Assembly: GCF_019175385.1 (NCBI RefSeq)
Contig: NC_083339.1
Span: 82,076,120-82,140,119, forward strand
Direction: 5' to 3'
Source: Lycium barbarum
Lineage: Eukaryota > Streptophyta > Magnoliopsida > Solanales > Solanaceae
Length of the DNA stretch: 64,000 bases
Numbering within the stretch: position 1 is the first letter of the stretch; each line of letters opens with the position of its first letter. The position numbers and the translations under genes were made by a program. This document shows positions 23,801 to 35,975 of the stretch, piece by piece. Under the pieces are notes generated by a model that was given only the letters and a program-made list of their open reading frames with translations, was not told where the DNA came from and made no database searches.

Positions 23801-24406
23801 TTGATGCAGCACGGTCGAGTCATAGCCTATGCTTCCCGGCAGCTCAGACCGCACGAGAAGAACTATCCCACTCATGATCTTGAGTTGGCCGCGGTGATTC
23901 ATGCTTTGAAGATTTGGCGGCATTATTTATATGGGGTCCATGTTGATATCTATACGGACCATAAGAGTCTCCAGTATATTTTTAGGCAGAAGGAACTAAA
24001 TTTGCGGCAGCGGAGATGGCTTAAGCTACTAAAGGACTACGACGTTGATATTCTGTACCATCCGAGGAAAGCCAATGTGGTAGCTGACGCGCTTAGCCGC
24101 AAGTCTGTGGGCAGTCTGGCTGATGTTCCATCTGATAAGAGAGATTTGGTTCGTGATATTCATCAGCTGGCCAGCCTCGGAGTCCGTTTGGTGGATTCTG
24201 GAGATTCTGGGATTTCTGTTCGTCCAGTTGCTGAGTCATCTATTATTCAGGAGGTAAAGCAGCGCCAGTTTGAGGATCCTCTTTTGATTCAGTACAGAGA
24301 TGTGGCCCTTAATAAAGCAAAGACTCAGTTTGAGATCTCGCCTGACGGAGTATTATTATATGACGGCAGATTCTGTGTACCGGACGTTGCGGGCTTACGG
24401 CGGTAG
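20852..24406 (+). CDS. gag-pol: Element C gag-protease-reverse transcriptase-RNase H polyprotein
   Basis: The frame gives about 1184 residues from [13 protein letters not shown], chosen because B (MLPKGK), H (MPPKRK) and M (MPPKKAT) start alike. In residue numbers counted from the ATG at 20840: gag core about 125-240 ([31 protein letters not shown]), a CPHC...C segment at 377-388, zinc knuckle [14 protein letters not shown] at 395-408, aspartic protease with IDPGST (Asp 496), reverse transcriptase with catalytic FIDD at 829-832, and RNase H with [10 protein letters not shown] (Asp 978), HDLELAAV and YTDHKSL. It would make particles and copy the RNA into cDNA in the cytoplasm. The frame ends at TAG (24404-24406), just before the integrase zinc domain where related elements read through. 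It is one fused frame with no gag/pol shift. Confidence 0.93.
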   Translation: MPPKKATAAQKGKARIGETSQAQRATRARVYDLPEDVPHSEGSATPPLVQPGVGPSAAPEVRVPAPETLAPQPEAEDRTLREAVLLLTTLVAGQARRRGRRDDDDDDRRDSLRVREFLLCGPPEFFGSKPDEDPHDFIRGMRRSLDLVRASETESVELASYRLRDVATHWYETWELSRGEGAPPATWDQFVTAFTRHFLPPELQRARADRFLRLQQRDRSVHEYNLEFDSLARYAPAVVADMSDRMHRYVMGLDRYLVDSCMAVSLQEDMDISRLQAYAMGMEDHRRSDPTGRDRDRRPPKRARSAGYSGDSRGGQPQQQQSDRHFPSSGRITQSGSRRFDSTGPSGAGQSSRVAGSQVSRGPSQARPPRPRCPHCGKSHPGECYRATGACFSCGGQGHFMRDCPLASGSGSAAQQTGSAAGSSSAPSVARPGGRGILAPAGRGRGRGGVSGSSGPSNRIYALASRQDQKASPNVVTGTLLVFSRSVYALIDPGSTLSYISPLVASKIGIVSEPIEPFEVATPVGDFVIARQIYRDCSVTIYYRSTKADLIELDMLEFDVIMGMDWLSSCYANVDCQKKVVHFQFPGEPVIEWFGSTASPRGKFISYLKAKKMIQKGYIYHLVRVHDTAAEVPTLQSVPVVSEFPDVFPDKLPGLPPEREIDFTIELMPDTQPVSIPPYRMAPAELKELKEQLKDLLDKGFIRPNTSPWGAPVLFVRKKDGSLRMCIDYRQLNKVTIKNKYPLPRIDDLFDQLQGARHFSKIDLRSGYHQVRVRESDIPKTAFRTRYGHYEFRVMSFGLTNAPAVFMDLMNRVFRPFLDMFVIVFIDDILIYSRSAEEHSDHLRTVLGILRQQKLYAKFSKCEFWLTSVAFLGHIVGADGIRVDTQKIEAVQNWPRPTTPTEVRSFLGLAGYYRRFVEDFASIAAPLTRLTQKAANFQWTDACERSFQMLKERLITAPVLALPEGSDGYVVYCDASGIGIGCVLMQHGRVIAYASRQLRPHEKNYPTHDLELAAVIHALKIWRHYLYGVHVDIYTDHKSLQYIFRQKELNLRQRRWLKLLKDYDVDILYHPRKANVVADALSRKSVGSLADVPSDKRDLVRDIHQLASLGVRLVDSGDSGISVRPVAESSIIQEVKQRQFEDPLLIQYRDVALNKAKTQFEISPDGVLLYDGRFCVPDVAGLRR

Positions 24407-25714
24407 ATTATGGGCGAGGCCCATAATGCACGGTATTCTGTTCATCCTGGTTCCACTAAAATGTATCGGGACCTCAGGTGTTTGTATTGGTGGGACGGCA
24501 TGAAGAAAGATATTGCTGAGTTTGTCAGTCAGTGCCCGAACTGCCAGCAAGTTAAGATCGAGCATCAGAAGCCCAGTGGATTATTACAGGAGATGGAAAT
24601 TCCAGCCTGGAAATGGGAGATGATTAATATGGATTTCGTTGTTGGATTACCGCGCACTCCACGCAGGTACGACTCTATCTGGGTTGTTGTTGACAGGCTG
24701 ACGAAATTAGCCCATTTCCTTCCGGTTCGGACTACTTATTCGGCTGAGGACTATGCCAGATTGTATATCAGAGAGATAGTCAGACTTCACGGAGTCCCTA
24801 TATCTATTATTACTGACCGAGGTACCCAGTTTACAGCAAATTTCTGGAGGTCATTTCAGGAGGGATTAGGGACTCAGGTGAGTCTCAGTACAGCTTTTCA
24901 CCCTCAGTCCGACGGGCAGGCCGAGCGCACTATCCAGACGCTCGAAAATATGTTGCGGGCCTGCGTTATTGATTTTAGGGGCAGCTGGGATGATCATTTG
25001 CCGCTTATTGAGTTTGCCTATAATAACAGTTATCACTCCAGCATCCAGATGGCACCGTATGAAGCCCTGTATGGCAGGAAATGCAGATCTCCTATTGGTT
25101 GGTTTGACGTGGGCGAGACTAAGCTGATTGGGCCAGATGTGATCCAGGAAGCTGTAGATAAGGTAAAGCTTATTCGAGAACGGTTATTGCCTGCTCAGAG
25201 TCGACAGAAAGCTTATGCAGATAGATGACGTCGACCGTTAGAGTTCCGGATTGACGACTGGGTATTCCTGAAGGTGTCGCCCATGAAGGGTGTCATGAGA
25301 TTCGGTAGAAAGGGTAAGTTGAGCCCCCGGTACATTGGGCCGTATCAGATCGTGCGAAAGATAGGCGAGGTCGCCTATGAGCTAGACTTACCATCCGACT
25401 TGGAGGCCGTACACCCGGTGTTTCATGTGTCTATGTTGCGGAAATGCATTGGTGATCCTTCCAGGATATTCCCAGTTGATGACATTCAGGTGACGGAGCA
25501 GTTATCTTATGACGAGCAGCCTGTATCTATTCTGGATCGGCAGGTGCGGAGACTACGCACTAAAGAAGTGCCCTCCGTCAAAGTCCTGTGGCGCAACAAT
25601 AATCGAGAGGAGATGACTTGGGAGGTGGAGGACGAGATGAAGAAGAAATATCCCCACTTGTTTCCAACATCCACAGGTAATCTAATTTCTTTTTCAGTTT
25701 GTTGTGTTGATTGA
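24407..25714 (+). pseudogene. pol: Element C integrase with chromodomain-like tail (interrupted)
   Basis: This continues in the same frame after the TAG at 24404. It has the zinc-binding residues HNARYSVHPGS...QCPNC, then the catalytic core with NMDFVVGLP, IITDRGTQF and HPQSDGQAERTIQTLE (D,D-35-E). A TGA at 25226-25228 breaks the frame where relatives have arginine. After it come [31 protein letters not shown] and a chromodomain-like tail ([19 protein letters not shown]...YPHLF). Chromodomains in this clade are thought to steer insertion to heterochromatin. Both stops fit single C-to-T changes. Apart from them the frame is whole, so the damage is recent. Confidence 0.9.
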
Positions 25715-25788
25715 TAAAATGAATTATGTATGTCATTATTAAAAAGGGACACTCCTGCCTTGATCATAAGACCTTATGAGATTAATCT

Positions 25789-25824
25789 AACATTCGGGGA
25801 CGAATGTTCTTAAGGGGGGGAGAA
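25789..25824 (+). promoter_or_regulatory. Element C inverted repeat and polypurine tract
   Basis: A perfect inverted repeat AACATTCG-ggga-CGAATGTT (25789-25808) is followed by the purine tract AAGGGGGGGAGAA (25812-25824), which abuts the 3' LTR. The tract is the expected plus-strand primer. The inverted repeat is shared with B, K and N. Confidence 0.85.
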
Positions 25825-28754
25825 TGTTATGTCCCGTGTTTTCGTATAATTGGAAACCGAGAAATAATTACGACTTGTGTGCTATAAGGACATAATTTGA
25901 TTTTAGTGAATGTGACTATGTTGGTTGGGGAATCTTTAATGCTAAGACATCGGGAAAGGCCGAGGATAAATTTGGAATTTCGGAAATTAGTTTCGGGAAT
26001 TACAAAACGGGGCATTTTATGAATTGGGCCAAGGAAAAATGCAACACAAAATTGAGGCCCAAGCAATGGAAGTGGCCGGCCATGTGCAAGGCCCAAGCCT
26101 CTTCCTTAGTGATCATGTGCTATGCACATGATCAACTATGTGGATATATATCAACAACACTTGATAATTATCAAGGAAATAGAACAAAAATTGAAGAACA
26201 TCACCAAATAGAGCTCTCGGCCGTGAGCTAGAAAAGAAGAGAGAAAAAAAATTTCCAAGCTTGTTGTCGATCCAAAAATCTGAATTTCTACATAATTGGG
26301 AAGTACTCAAGGCCCTCTTCAACGGGGTATAATTAGTTTCGCACAAGAACTACGTTTGCAACAAGTCGGGGTTTCAAGAAAAGGTAAGAATTTTGCCCCT
26401 TTAATGTTATGAATTGATATGAATATGTTAAGGATTGGAAATAGACGAGGATCCCGTAAGTTTGATGTAAATAGAAAGCCGTGGGTGTGTGTGTATAGTG
26501 GGTGTTGGCCGTGAGCCATAGGGAGGAGAAATGATGTGAATTGATCTTGTTTAAGTTGGTATAGTGTGTTCTTGTGACCCTTATGTCGTAAACGATTGAT
26601 TGATGAATTAAAGTGGCGTTGGAAAATGATTTTGGACGTTATCGGAAAGTGTATACCTTCGGTATCACTATGTATATCATTGTATATTTTGGGTGGTAGA
26701 GACTTTAGATGTGAATTTATAATGATGTTAATGAATTCGGAATGAAACGACGTGAGTTAGAATGTTCGTTGTGGATTTTTGATGTTTTCAAGGATTATGG
26801 AAAGTAATGAATCTTGGGCAATTTCGTATATGGCTTTGAATGTGTTTGGAATGTGATTGAATAATCTTGAATGAGTGAATGAATACAATTATGTAGATGT
26901 AGAATTGGAGTTTTGAAAGTTTGAATGGAAGTTGCCAACTTAGGTAATAAAGTAGATCTTTGAAGCTAGAATGGTTTGATTGTTGCTTGTGTTGTTTGTT
27001 GATGTGTGGGCTGTTGTTGTTGTTGTATTTTGAGCCGCGCTAAGTCTCGGGGATGTTAGATTTATAGGGGAAGTGCTGCCGAAATTTCGGTAGGCAAAAA
27101 AATTGAAGTTAAAGGCATTTTTAAGCCTAAGAATCTCAATTGGTAACTTTGACCATTTGCAGATTTTTGACGAAACGGGACTGGACTTTCGGGAGAGCTT
27201 ACGACATCTGTGAGGTATGTAAAGCTTCCCACTCCTTCATTTGGCATATCCTAGTATGTTAGACGAATAGGAGACCTTCCGGAGCATTTCTGCTCCTCGA
27301 AACCCGATCCACAGAAAAGTTACTATTCATTCAATTCAATTGAAGCCTAAGGGCTCTATTTTGGCTAGAATGCCACCATTCGTCCGAAACCTATCGAAAT
27401 GTGGTCGGGTAACCTAGAAATGATTATGTATGACCCCTGGCATATAAATGTTCGTGAAAATATGTTCGCCACCTCACTTTGACTCGAGGTGGGCCCGCTA
27501 ACCCCGAGACGCCCTATCTGTCTTATTGGGCTGTCCTTTTGAATAACGTTTGGAATGGGACCTTCGATGTTGGAATCCCCGCCTACGGGATATGTTTCGA
27601 CAATTTCGACATGTTAAGCTACGTTCTGAGCTACACATATTATTTTGGAAAAGTTTTGATAAATGAAATTTTATATCGGCTAAGTATCCGATTATTTTGT
27701 ACTATGAAATGACTTATGAGACTACTAAGTTTTGAAAGGCTATTTTGAAATATGGATTGCATTTGTTTGCTCACGACTCCGCTCGTGCCTTATGATGACT
27801 TCGTTAACCGGTTCCCGGGCCGGTTTTGATTCGTGCGCCTTATGATAATTCGGCCGTATGCTGTGTTACGGTTCCCGAGGCTTCGCCATAGGGCCGGGTT
27901 CCGTTTGGAGTTATGCTGTGATATGGCTCGTGATGCGATACGCTCACCTATGATTATGTTTGTGTACGGGGATGTACGGAGATTTGAAACCTTCTGGTGT
28001 TATGCTGTGTGTGGCGCCAGCGTCGGAGTGGCGACCACGTTCCTAAGCGTTTGCATGATTTCATTTGCATTATGTATACGTATATGATTTCGATATAGAT
28101 TTTGACCTACCCATTTGTACTCCACTTTGACATTTGATTTGCTATCGGTTTTGATCCATATTTCTGTACTCCGTGCTTTACATATTCAGTACATATTTCG
28201 TACTGAACCCCTTCCTTCGGGGGCTGCGTTTTATGCCCGCAGGTGCAGATATCGGTGATCCTCCGCAGTAGGCTTCACTTTTGCTATTCCGGAGTACTCC
28301 TATTTGATCCGGAGTCCACTTTTGGTACAGACTCTTTTTGCTTTGTATATATTCGGTATATTTGACTATTTGGGTACGGCGGGGCCCTGTCTCGCCATAT
28401 GTCTTTGTTTTGAGTTCGTAGAGGCCTGTAGTCATATATGTGGGGCGAGGGTCCTATGTATGTTTGTCTGATTTCGTTTTCTGGTCTTTAGGCGGTCTGT
28501 TTGTTATGCTGGCCCCAAATGGCCCTTATGCTTATATTTGCACTTTTGACCGGCGATGTCCATTCCGCCGCTCAGTTTGTATTTGATATGATATTTTGAT
28601 TTGGCACGACCGCTTAAGACATATTTGATATCAATTATGTTCGATATGATTTCGAAAAATTATGAAATAAGTTTGGATTTGAAAATGAATGTGTGATTCG
28701 GTCTGGGTACCCAGGTAGGGTGCCAGTCACGGCCCACGGGGCTGGGTCGTGACA
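25825..28754 (+). repeat. Element C 3' LTR (2930 bp)
   Basis: Nearly identical to 17718-20648. It carries the same TATA-like segment, palindrome (27079-27090) and paired hairpin (28186-28223, where one outer C of the second stem has become A). Small differences include a one-base deletion near 28280. It ends GGGTCGTGACA at 28754 and is followed by the AGTGC duplication. Confidence 0.95.
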
Positions 28755-28759
28755 AGTGC

Positions 28760-29479
28760 CCAAAATCAAACTCGATTTTCTACGAACAGAATAATCCCCG
28801 AGGTTCAAATTCAAGCCTAGTACACCTAGGACATGCCGAGAGAAGGAAAAGGACAACTTTACATACCTTGGTTGCGCCTTACGCTCGCTCAAATTCGATT
28901 CCCGTTTCGTCCAAAATCTGCAAATGGTCACTTTTACCAATTGTCAAATTCAAGCCTTAGGAATCCAAACTTAAGCATATACTTGCCTACCGAAATTTCG
29001 GCAGCATTTCCTTTATAAATTCAACATTCCCGAAAGTCTAATTTAGCCAAAACAATCAACAACCCAACAACAACATCAACAACAACAACCATCACAATAT
29101 AACACAATATAATGAAACTAGCCTTCTTTCCGACATAACGCAATATCTTTCATTCCGACCTCACACTTCCATACCAATCTCAATATCTTCATATTCACCA
29201 TTAATCCTGATCATTACAACGCAATTTGGAAGCATTTCATATCCTTTCTACAAAATATTCACAAGGTATACCAAATATACAAACTTTCTACTAAAGTCAT
29301 AATTCATCCAAGGTTTCCAATCATTAACAAACATTTCCATAACATGTTTCTATCTTCCAACTTCATCAGCAATCATTATCATTTACACCTTAACGACTTC
29401 CATTTCCATATTTACATAAATTATAATAAAGTTACATATTTCCCTTCAACAACTTAACAACAAACTTTCCATAACAACA
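28760..29479 (-). repeat. LTR D, middle segment
   Basis: Continuation of D between C and F. It contains CCGAAATTTCGG (28990-29001) and the TATA-like segment (29012-29021), read on the minus strand. It ends with the CAACA duplication (29475-29479) made by F. It holds no coding content. Confidence 0.88.
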
Positions 29480-32400
29480 TGTTATATCCCGTGTTTTCGC
29501 ACATTTAGAAAATTAGAAATAATCTTGACTTGTATGAAATAAAGTCATAATTGATTACATCTAGCACATGAGTTATTTGTGAAAGAATATTAATGTGAAA
29601 GTGTCGGCGAAGGTTAAGGGAAAAAATTGGAATTTCGGAAATTAGTTTCGGGAATTGGAAAACAAGGATTTAACTCCATTGGGCCAAGAAAAATTGAAGA
29701 GAAAAATTTGGGCCCAATAATAGGGGGTGGCAGGCCATGCCAAGGCCCAAGCCTTGGTTAATTAATTCCCCATGTGTTAAATAATTATAGGGGTCATATT
29801 CTTTAGAAGGTTCAAGAATTGAAAAGAAGAGAAAACAAAGAAAAACAAGAGCAAAGAAAAGAAGAGGGTTCGGGTTTGCCCATGGAAAATTGACTCTCAA
29901 AAGTCTTGGTTCTAAAATTTTGTTCTTGTTGAATTCCTACTAAACTAAGTGCCCTATTCAACTTGGTGTAGTTGTCTTGGAGGAAGAAGCACTTGGATCC
30001 TCAATTTGATCACCTATTCAAGTGAAGAAGACTAGGGAAAAAGGTAAGAAATTATCCCTTGTTCTTGTGTTTTGAAGTCATGTTTATGTTGTAGTATGTA
30101 GAAATGAATTGATTGTATGGAAATATGGAAGTTTGCAAAGTGGGTAGGAGATATAGTATATGGCCGTGTGTGTATATATGTTGTATAATTATGGTGAGTT
30201 TAAATTATGTCATATTCTAGTTGTGATTGTGGTAAAATGCATATTGGGAATGAAAGTTGAATGAAATTGATAGAAGTGGTTAGTGGGGTGTTTGGCCGTG
30301 TGTGGAATGGAAATGGATTAAGTTTGTTTAATGTGTTATTATGATACTTGCAATGTATATGGAGATAAAATGATATAAGTTTGTATCGAAATGGAATATT
30401 GAAGCTTATGTCGTTTTAGTACGATTTTACGACATTATGAAAATGAAGTGATTAGGTTGCTAATTATGACAAGTATTGATGAACTTGGAAGAAGGAAACA
30501 TGTTATGAATACGTATGCCAAAGATTAGGAGTTTTGGATAAATTATGACTTTGGCGGAAAGTTTGTATATTATGTATATCGTGTGTATAATTTGAGGAAA
30601 ACGATATGAAATGCTTCTAAACTATGTTGTGGTGATCTAGATTGATAATGAATGTGAAATCGTTGAGATTAGTTTGAAAGTTAAGGTTAAAGTAAAGGTT
30701 ATGGCATTATGTCGGCAAGTAGAACTAGTTGTGCCATATTGTGTTTCTAGTGTTTGTTGTTGATGTTGATGTTGTTGTTTGGGTTGTTGTTGATGATTGT
30801 GAGCCGAGTTGAATTCTCGAGTGTGCTATATGTATAGGGGAAGTGCTGCCGAAATTTCGGTAGACAAATATGAGTTGAATTGAATTCGTAGCATCTATAG
30901 CTTACAATTGGTAAATGTGACCATTTGCAGATTTTCGACGAAACGGAGAGTGAGCTTGGATAGGCTTAAAAAGCTCAAAAGGTATGTAAAGCTACCCCGA
31001 TCCTTCTTTTGGCATGCCTAAGTGTATTAGGATCGAATTCGGGCCTCGAAAGACTTTCTGCCCCTCAGGATCCGCAAGTGAAAATATCACTTTTTCTTTC
31101 AGTAAGATTGAACTCTTTTGGTATGTTTTCTTGGAAATTATGCAAACCTTCTCTACACTCCTTGGAAAGCTACAGAATGTCCGTAGAACCTTTATAGGTG
31201 ATCCCATAAGCTTAAAGGGCGTAATTTGGACCCATCGCCTTGCTTGTCCCGAGGTGGGCCCACTATTCTCGGTTTTGCCCTTAATGTACTTAAGTCTTCT
31301 TTTCGAATAGTTCTTAAAAGAAACGTTTTGACTACCATTCTAATTACCTAACAAACGTTGTTTTAAATATTCCATTAAGTCTGATAAATTGTTTTGATAC
31401 TCGAAACTCATTTACTATGATTCCTTCCGACTTCATTGGATCGGTTTGTCTTTGATATGCCTCATCGAGTCTATGGAAACATTCGTGATATTTTGATTGC
31501 ATTAGTCTCTCACTACTCCATTCGTGGATGCCCCAATGTTTGCCACACTGAGCCCGGGCCAGGATATGTTGTCAAGCGTGATCCTTTGCATTGTTCATCG
31601 TGCCTCGATGTGAGGGGGCAGGTATACGCGTACATGGGTTTGTGGAGTATGCTGTGCCATGTACGCTTGTTCTGATATGATTTGCTATGGCCATCTGATA
31701 TGATATAATATGTGACGGGGTTATGCCCCATTCTGATTCTTCTGTGTTGTGGCACCAGCGTCGGGAGGGTGGCCACGTTCTGTCTACCGAGTCCCTTGGC
31801 AGGGGCCGGATTTGATATGACATATGTTTCTGTACACACTCTGCATGTTTTGAAATTATGTATCTGATACTTTGGATTTTTCTGTGTATTTCTGTACGTT
31901 CTATACCAGTTATGATTTTGTTTCTGCAACTTAGGCTTTACATATTCAGTACATATTTCGTACTGACCCCCTTTCCTCGGGGGCTGCGTTTTCATGCCGC
32001 GCAGGTACCGACGACAGGTTTGCTGATCTGTCCGCTTAGGATCTCATTCTGCTATTTTTGGAGCGCTCTTTTATTCAGAGCCATCTTTTGGTATAGTCTG
32101 TCACTTCTATATATGTATATTCTCGTTCATGGGTACGGCGGGGCCCTGTCCCGTCATATGATTCTGTCGGTCTGTTAGAGGTCTGTGGACATGTTTGTGG
32201 GTTGGGATCTTTCTGTACAGCTATGTGTATATGTTGTGTTTGGGCGATCCCATTCGCCGCGGCGGCCGGTCCGCATATATTTAAATGTTACTCTGTTGGC
32301 CCTGTGTGGCCTTTGTTGGTATTTTCTGCGTGCAGGGTATGTGGGATAGTCCGTAAAACAAAGGAAACTCTGCCGAAATTTTTCTGGAGATTATCTAAAT

Positions 32401-32496
32401 TGGAACTAAAGCCTTGTCGGCTTCTGCTATATACTAGAATGTGATTTAGTGCCCAGATCGGGCACTAGTCATGGCCTACGGGGTTGGGTCGTGACA
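29480..32496 (+). repeat. LTR F: solo LTR (3017 bp) inside LTR D
   Basis: Begins TGTTATATCCCGTGTTTTCG and ends GGGTCGTGACA, with perfect CAACA duplications (29475-29479, 32497-32501) and no internal region. It has a TATA-like CTATATGTATAGGGG (30824-30839) followed by CCGAAATTTCGG (30849-30860), and the paired hairpin at 31946-31983. Its stretch 32294-32394 resembles the interior of element N (63280-63372), which is unexpected for an LTR. Confidence 0.93.
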
Positions 32497-32501
32497 CAAC
32501 A

Positions 32502-33407
32502 AGAACCATTATTCTTCCATTCACTTCACAACAACACAATTAACATAACAAAGAAATTTAATTCATTATCCATCATCAACACTATACCACACGGCCACAC
32601 TCCTTCATTTCCAATTTCAACCAAATTCATTCACTTTCATTTCCAATATAAATTTTACCATAACCATAACTAGGATACAACAAAAAATTCAACTCATATT
32701 ACTTATACATCAAGGCAGACACGGCCACACATGCTTGCATCTAAGTACCATGCAAACTTCCATATTTTCATAGTTTTTACTCATTCCTACACTCTACAAC
32801 ACAAACAAACCTCCATAACATAATAAAAGGGATGGATTTTTACCTTTTCCTCCAATCTTCCACTTGCTACAAAAGGTAGTTTCTTGCCAAAATAATTATA
32901 CCATGTTGAAGAGCATCCTTGAGTTGGCAATATTGCTAGAAAATCATGATTTTTGGATCATGATTCATGGACTTGGAACCCTTTTCGTTTTCCTCTTGAG
33001 GGGCCGAAACCCCTCCCTTTCTTTGTTCTTGCTCTTTTTTTTTTTTTTTTTGATTCATGAAACTTCTAATGGATAACAATGCATATATATCCCTTATATA
33101 AATTGGCACGTGGAAAAATTATTAAATTGGTGGGCTTGGGCCATAAGATGGCCGGCCACCCTCCCCCAATTTGGGCCTCTTTTTCTTATTTTTTTTTAGC
33201 CCAATTAGTGAAGTTCTTATTTTGTAATTCCCGAAACTAATTTCCGAAATTTCAATTTTGTCCTTGGCCTTCCTCCGTATTTCCACACCAATATTTTTCA
33301 TGAACAACACACACATATGTGAATTCCAAATCAACATGTGTCCTTATTCCTTACAAACCAAAATCATCTCATATTTTCCCAAACACGCGAAAGTACGGGA
33401 TATAACA
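32502..33407 (-). repeat. LTR D, 5'-terminal segment
   Basis: The last part of D, ending (minus-strand start) at 33407 with TGTTATATCCCG. It matches the corresponding part of LTR E (about 11400-12280), including the shared word ggcttgggccataag. A T-run lies at 33036-33050. No gene is supported here. Confidence 0.88.
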
Positions 33408-33412
33408 ATTAG

Positions 33413-33498
33413 CGTGGCGCGCAACACACCATAAACAAAGCTCTACTAGACAGGACTCGTAGATACTTCCTAGGACTGAACCGCTCTGATACCACTTT
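33413..33498 (-). other. Element B leader, LTR-proximal part with primer-binding site
   Basis: Continuation of the B leader after LTR D. It contains GCGCGC (33417-33422), the loop of the leader hairpin split by D, and the primer-binding site whose minus-strand form is TGGTATCAGAGC (33483-33494), an exact match to the tRNA-Met site, four bases from the LTR. Confidence 0.88.
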
Positions 33499-35970
33499 TG
33501 TCAGGACCCAGCTAGGGGCCGCAACGGGTACCCGGGGCTAGCCATGGAGCACCGCTCATTCTACTACTCATCTTACTCAGTTAATGCCCTTTTATCAATT
33601 TGTACGCAAGACATGAGAAAACCATCTTTTCATTTGAGAACATAAAACACTTTTATATGCATAAGCCTTTAGGCTATCAAAATAATATATATATATATAT
33701 ATATAGTGACAATCTCGTGAGACCATCTAACCCACACTGCGCATCTACGAGCCTCTACTAGAGTGCTACTTATAAGGACGGGACAAGACCCCGTCATGCC
33801 CAAAAATACATTTATATGACTATACACAAAAGAGTCATCATAAGCACCTCCGAACAAAGGAGTGCTTTCAATGAGCTGACAGCTACTACAGATCTGGGTC
33901 GAGCTCTACTCCCTGTCTACCTGTGGGCATGAACACAGTGTCCAAAGAAAACGGACGTCAATACGAACATTGTACTGAGTATGAGAGGCATAAACAAGGA
34001 AATAAGGCAATGATATAAAAGAAGTATCAATATGGAATAACTGTATCCGACTGTCAAGTGTAAAAGAAGTGATGCATGCTGGCTTACTCATACTCATCGT
34101 CATATCATATATGCATAAATGTATAAGCTGCCTGCCCATATAGGTACGGTGTAACAATGTATAAGCTGCCCGTCCATATCGGATCGGTGGGATAATCATG
34201 ACATTCGCCTGCGTCTAGGCCTCTGCATCCGGGGTATCATCTCACGCCACCCACTAGTGGTGTCTGCCCATGCCATTTGGCCATGGTGTATCGTACAGCT
34301 GCCCGCCTTAGCGGTGACTGCCCGGCCAAATAGGCGCGGTGTTATATCATCATCATACATGCTCATCATAATATGCTTATCGTAGAATACTTATCATAAT
34401 ACATGCATAAGGCTTATGAACAACTTTACTTCATCGGGGTGACGTAAGGTCGTGATCCCCCAATTTCACTATGGAGCGATTATTGACATTCTACCTCACC
34501 TCGAAGGAGCTAGCACATAAGGTGAGTGTAAGCAATAATTAACATCATTAACATTGTAGAATCATCATATCATGTCTCTTATCTTATATATATATTCATA
34601 GATATAGGCTTTTAGCTTTCTGGAATATAGGAACTCATGAAGAGGAGGGAAAATCATGCTAGAAGATTCATGCCATTAGAAATAAAGGACTAGCCTCACA
34701 TAACATTGACGTTTAACTAAGCTATAGCTTGCTTGTTCTCCTTCGATATCACGTTTCTACCTTCAAGAGAGAATTCACACTAACGTTAGTTAATTCGACT
34801 ATAAGAACGCGTGACTATTTTGAGGGAAAATTGGGCAACACTTCCTTTGTTTATACTAATTTTCCCATATGTTTGATCCACTCCCACACGCTCACAACAA
34901 CATTCACAATATTGCAATCAACAATCATCATTTATATACATTGACCACAATCCATCATTTCTCTTCAATTTCTCCACATTTATGGTTATAGCTTACTATC
35001 ACATTTCCTCATATATAATACTTATTTCATGACCTAAATGTCATTTATAACGTATTCATAATCACAACACACCAACGTTCATGATTCAATCGAACTACCA
35101 TCCAACCATGATACTATTCACTCATTAATGACCCATTTCGTATGTCTTTCTATAATTCAAGTATCTTAACCTTCCAATACCTTAAAAAACATGGTTTAGT
35201 CATGAAACTTACCTTAGATGATGGTTGAACAAGCCTTGAATGGAATTACTCCTCTAGCACCAAAAGCCTACTTCACTTCTTTTGGGTTTTCTTGAGAGAG
35301 ATGAACTTTAGCTAGGTTTCATACACTTTGTCTCATAGATTTGGTGTTATTGATCATGGATTCCTTTGATTTTCTTGTAGTGAAAGTGGAGAGTATTCTA
35401 GAGGTTTCTAGAGAGAAATATCGTGGAATGAAATGAATTTAATGAGGCTGGGTCTCCTTTTAATGACTTAAAATCTGATCCGGAATGAACAGTAACTGAA
35501 GTGCACAGTGGTCGTAAACCCAGTTTACGGTCTGTATTCCAGTTTACGGGCTGTATTTCGTGGTCGTATTTAAGCATATCAAAACCAGAAAGGTATGTTG
35601 GGGATCATGGTGATTTACGATCGCGGTTTACGGGCCGTATTTCAATTTACGGTCTGTATTCCAAGTCGTATTTAACCATTTGAACATTTAGCAAAAAGTT
35701 GAAGTTTTGTAAGTTGGAATATGACATGGTGGTTTACGGGCCGTATACCACTCTACGGTCCGTGTTTCATTTTACGACTGACTGGGCCAAAGTGCAAATC
35801 TGCAACTTTCACGTCTTCAGAACCTATAATTAGTCATTGTGGAGCATAACCTTATCTCTTATACCCATTGCCTTTGCAATCTTACTTAGGGTCGTCAAAC
35901 GTCGTTCATACTCGTATTCTTCTTTAGTCTATTCATTGTACGTTCACGGGGAAATTTACAAGGTGTAACA
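33499..35970 (-). repeat. Element B 5' LTR (2472 bp)
   Basis: Full-length partner of 4259-6726. It has a longer AT-dinucleotide run (33683-33706) than the other copy, the paired hairpin at 33939-33978, a tandem array at 34125-34343, and U3 palindromes of core ACGGNCCGT near 35625-35650 and 35740-35765. It begins (minus strand) at 35970 and is followed by the TATTG duplication. Confidence 0.92.
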
Positions 35971-35975
35971 TATTG

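Larger units (their letters stand above)
17718..28754 (+). mobile_element. Element C: full-length, recent Tekay-like gypsy retrotransposon
   Basis: An 11,037-bp plus-strand element with LTRs 17718-20648 and 25825-28754 and perfect AGTGC duplications (17713-17717, 28755-28759). It has a tRNA-Met primer site, one gag-pol frame, a polypurine tract and matching LTRs. By eye the LTRs differ at roughly 30-35 of about 2930 positions (about 1.1%), the lowest divergence among the pairs seen here. Two nonsense codons in or before integrase make it unable to supply integrase itself, but its cis signals look intact. Confidence 0.95.
15976..33407 (-). mobile_element. LTR D: solo LTR split by C and F
   Basis: Ends read on the minus strand are TGTTATATCCCGT (33407) and GGGGTGTGACA (15976), flanked by ATTAG on both sides (15971-15975, 33408-33412). 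Its own sequence is 15976-17717, 28760-29479 and 32502-33407, about 3.37 kb in all, with no internal region, so it is a solo LTR. It matches LTR E in order: paired hairpin (16397-16435), tandem arrays, then CCGAAATTTCGG (28990-29001) beside a TATA-like TTTATAAATT (29012-29021). Elements C and F inserted later. Confidence 0.9.
4259..35970 (-). mobile_element. Element B: complete but decayed gypsy element with nested insertions
   Basis: Minus-strand element bounded by LTRs 4259-6726 (3') and 33499-35970 (5'), with target duplication TATTG at 4254-4258 and 35971-35975. Without its insertions the element is about 10.2 kb. LTR E (8230-12280) splits its integrase and composite LTR D (15976-33407) splits its leader. 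Its two LTRs differ by several percent by eye, so it is clearly older than element C. Gag-pol carries more than ten stops or frameshifts and cannot be functional. Confidence 0.92.

Noticed and set aside
24404..24406. Programmed stop readthrough between RNase H and integrase in C
   Set aside because: Relatives B and M have no stop-based junction here, a second stop lies further on at 25226, and both fit single C-to-T changes, so decay is the simpler reading.
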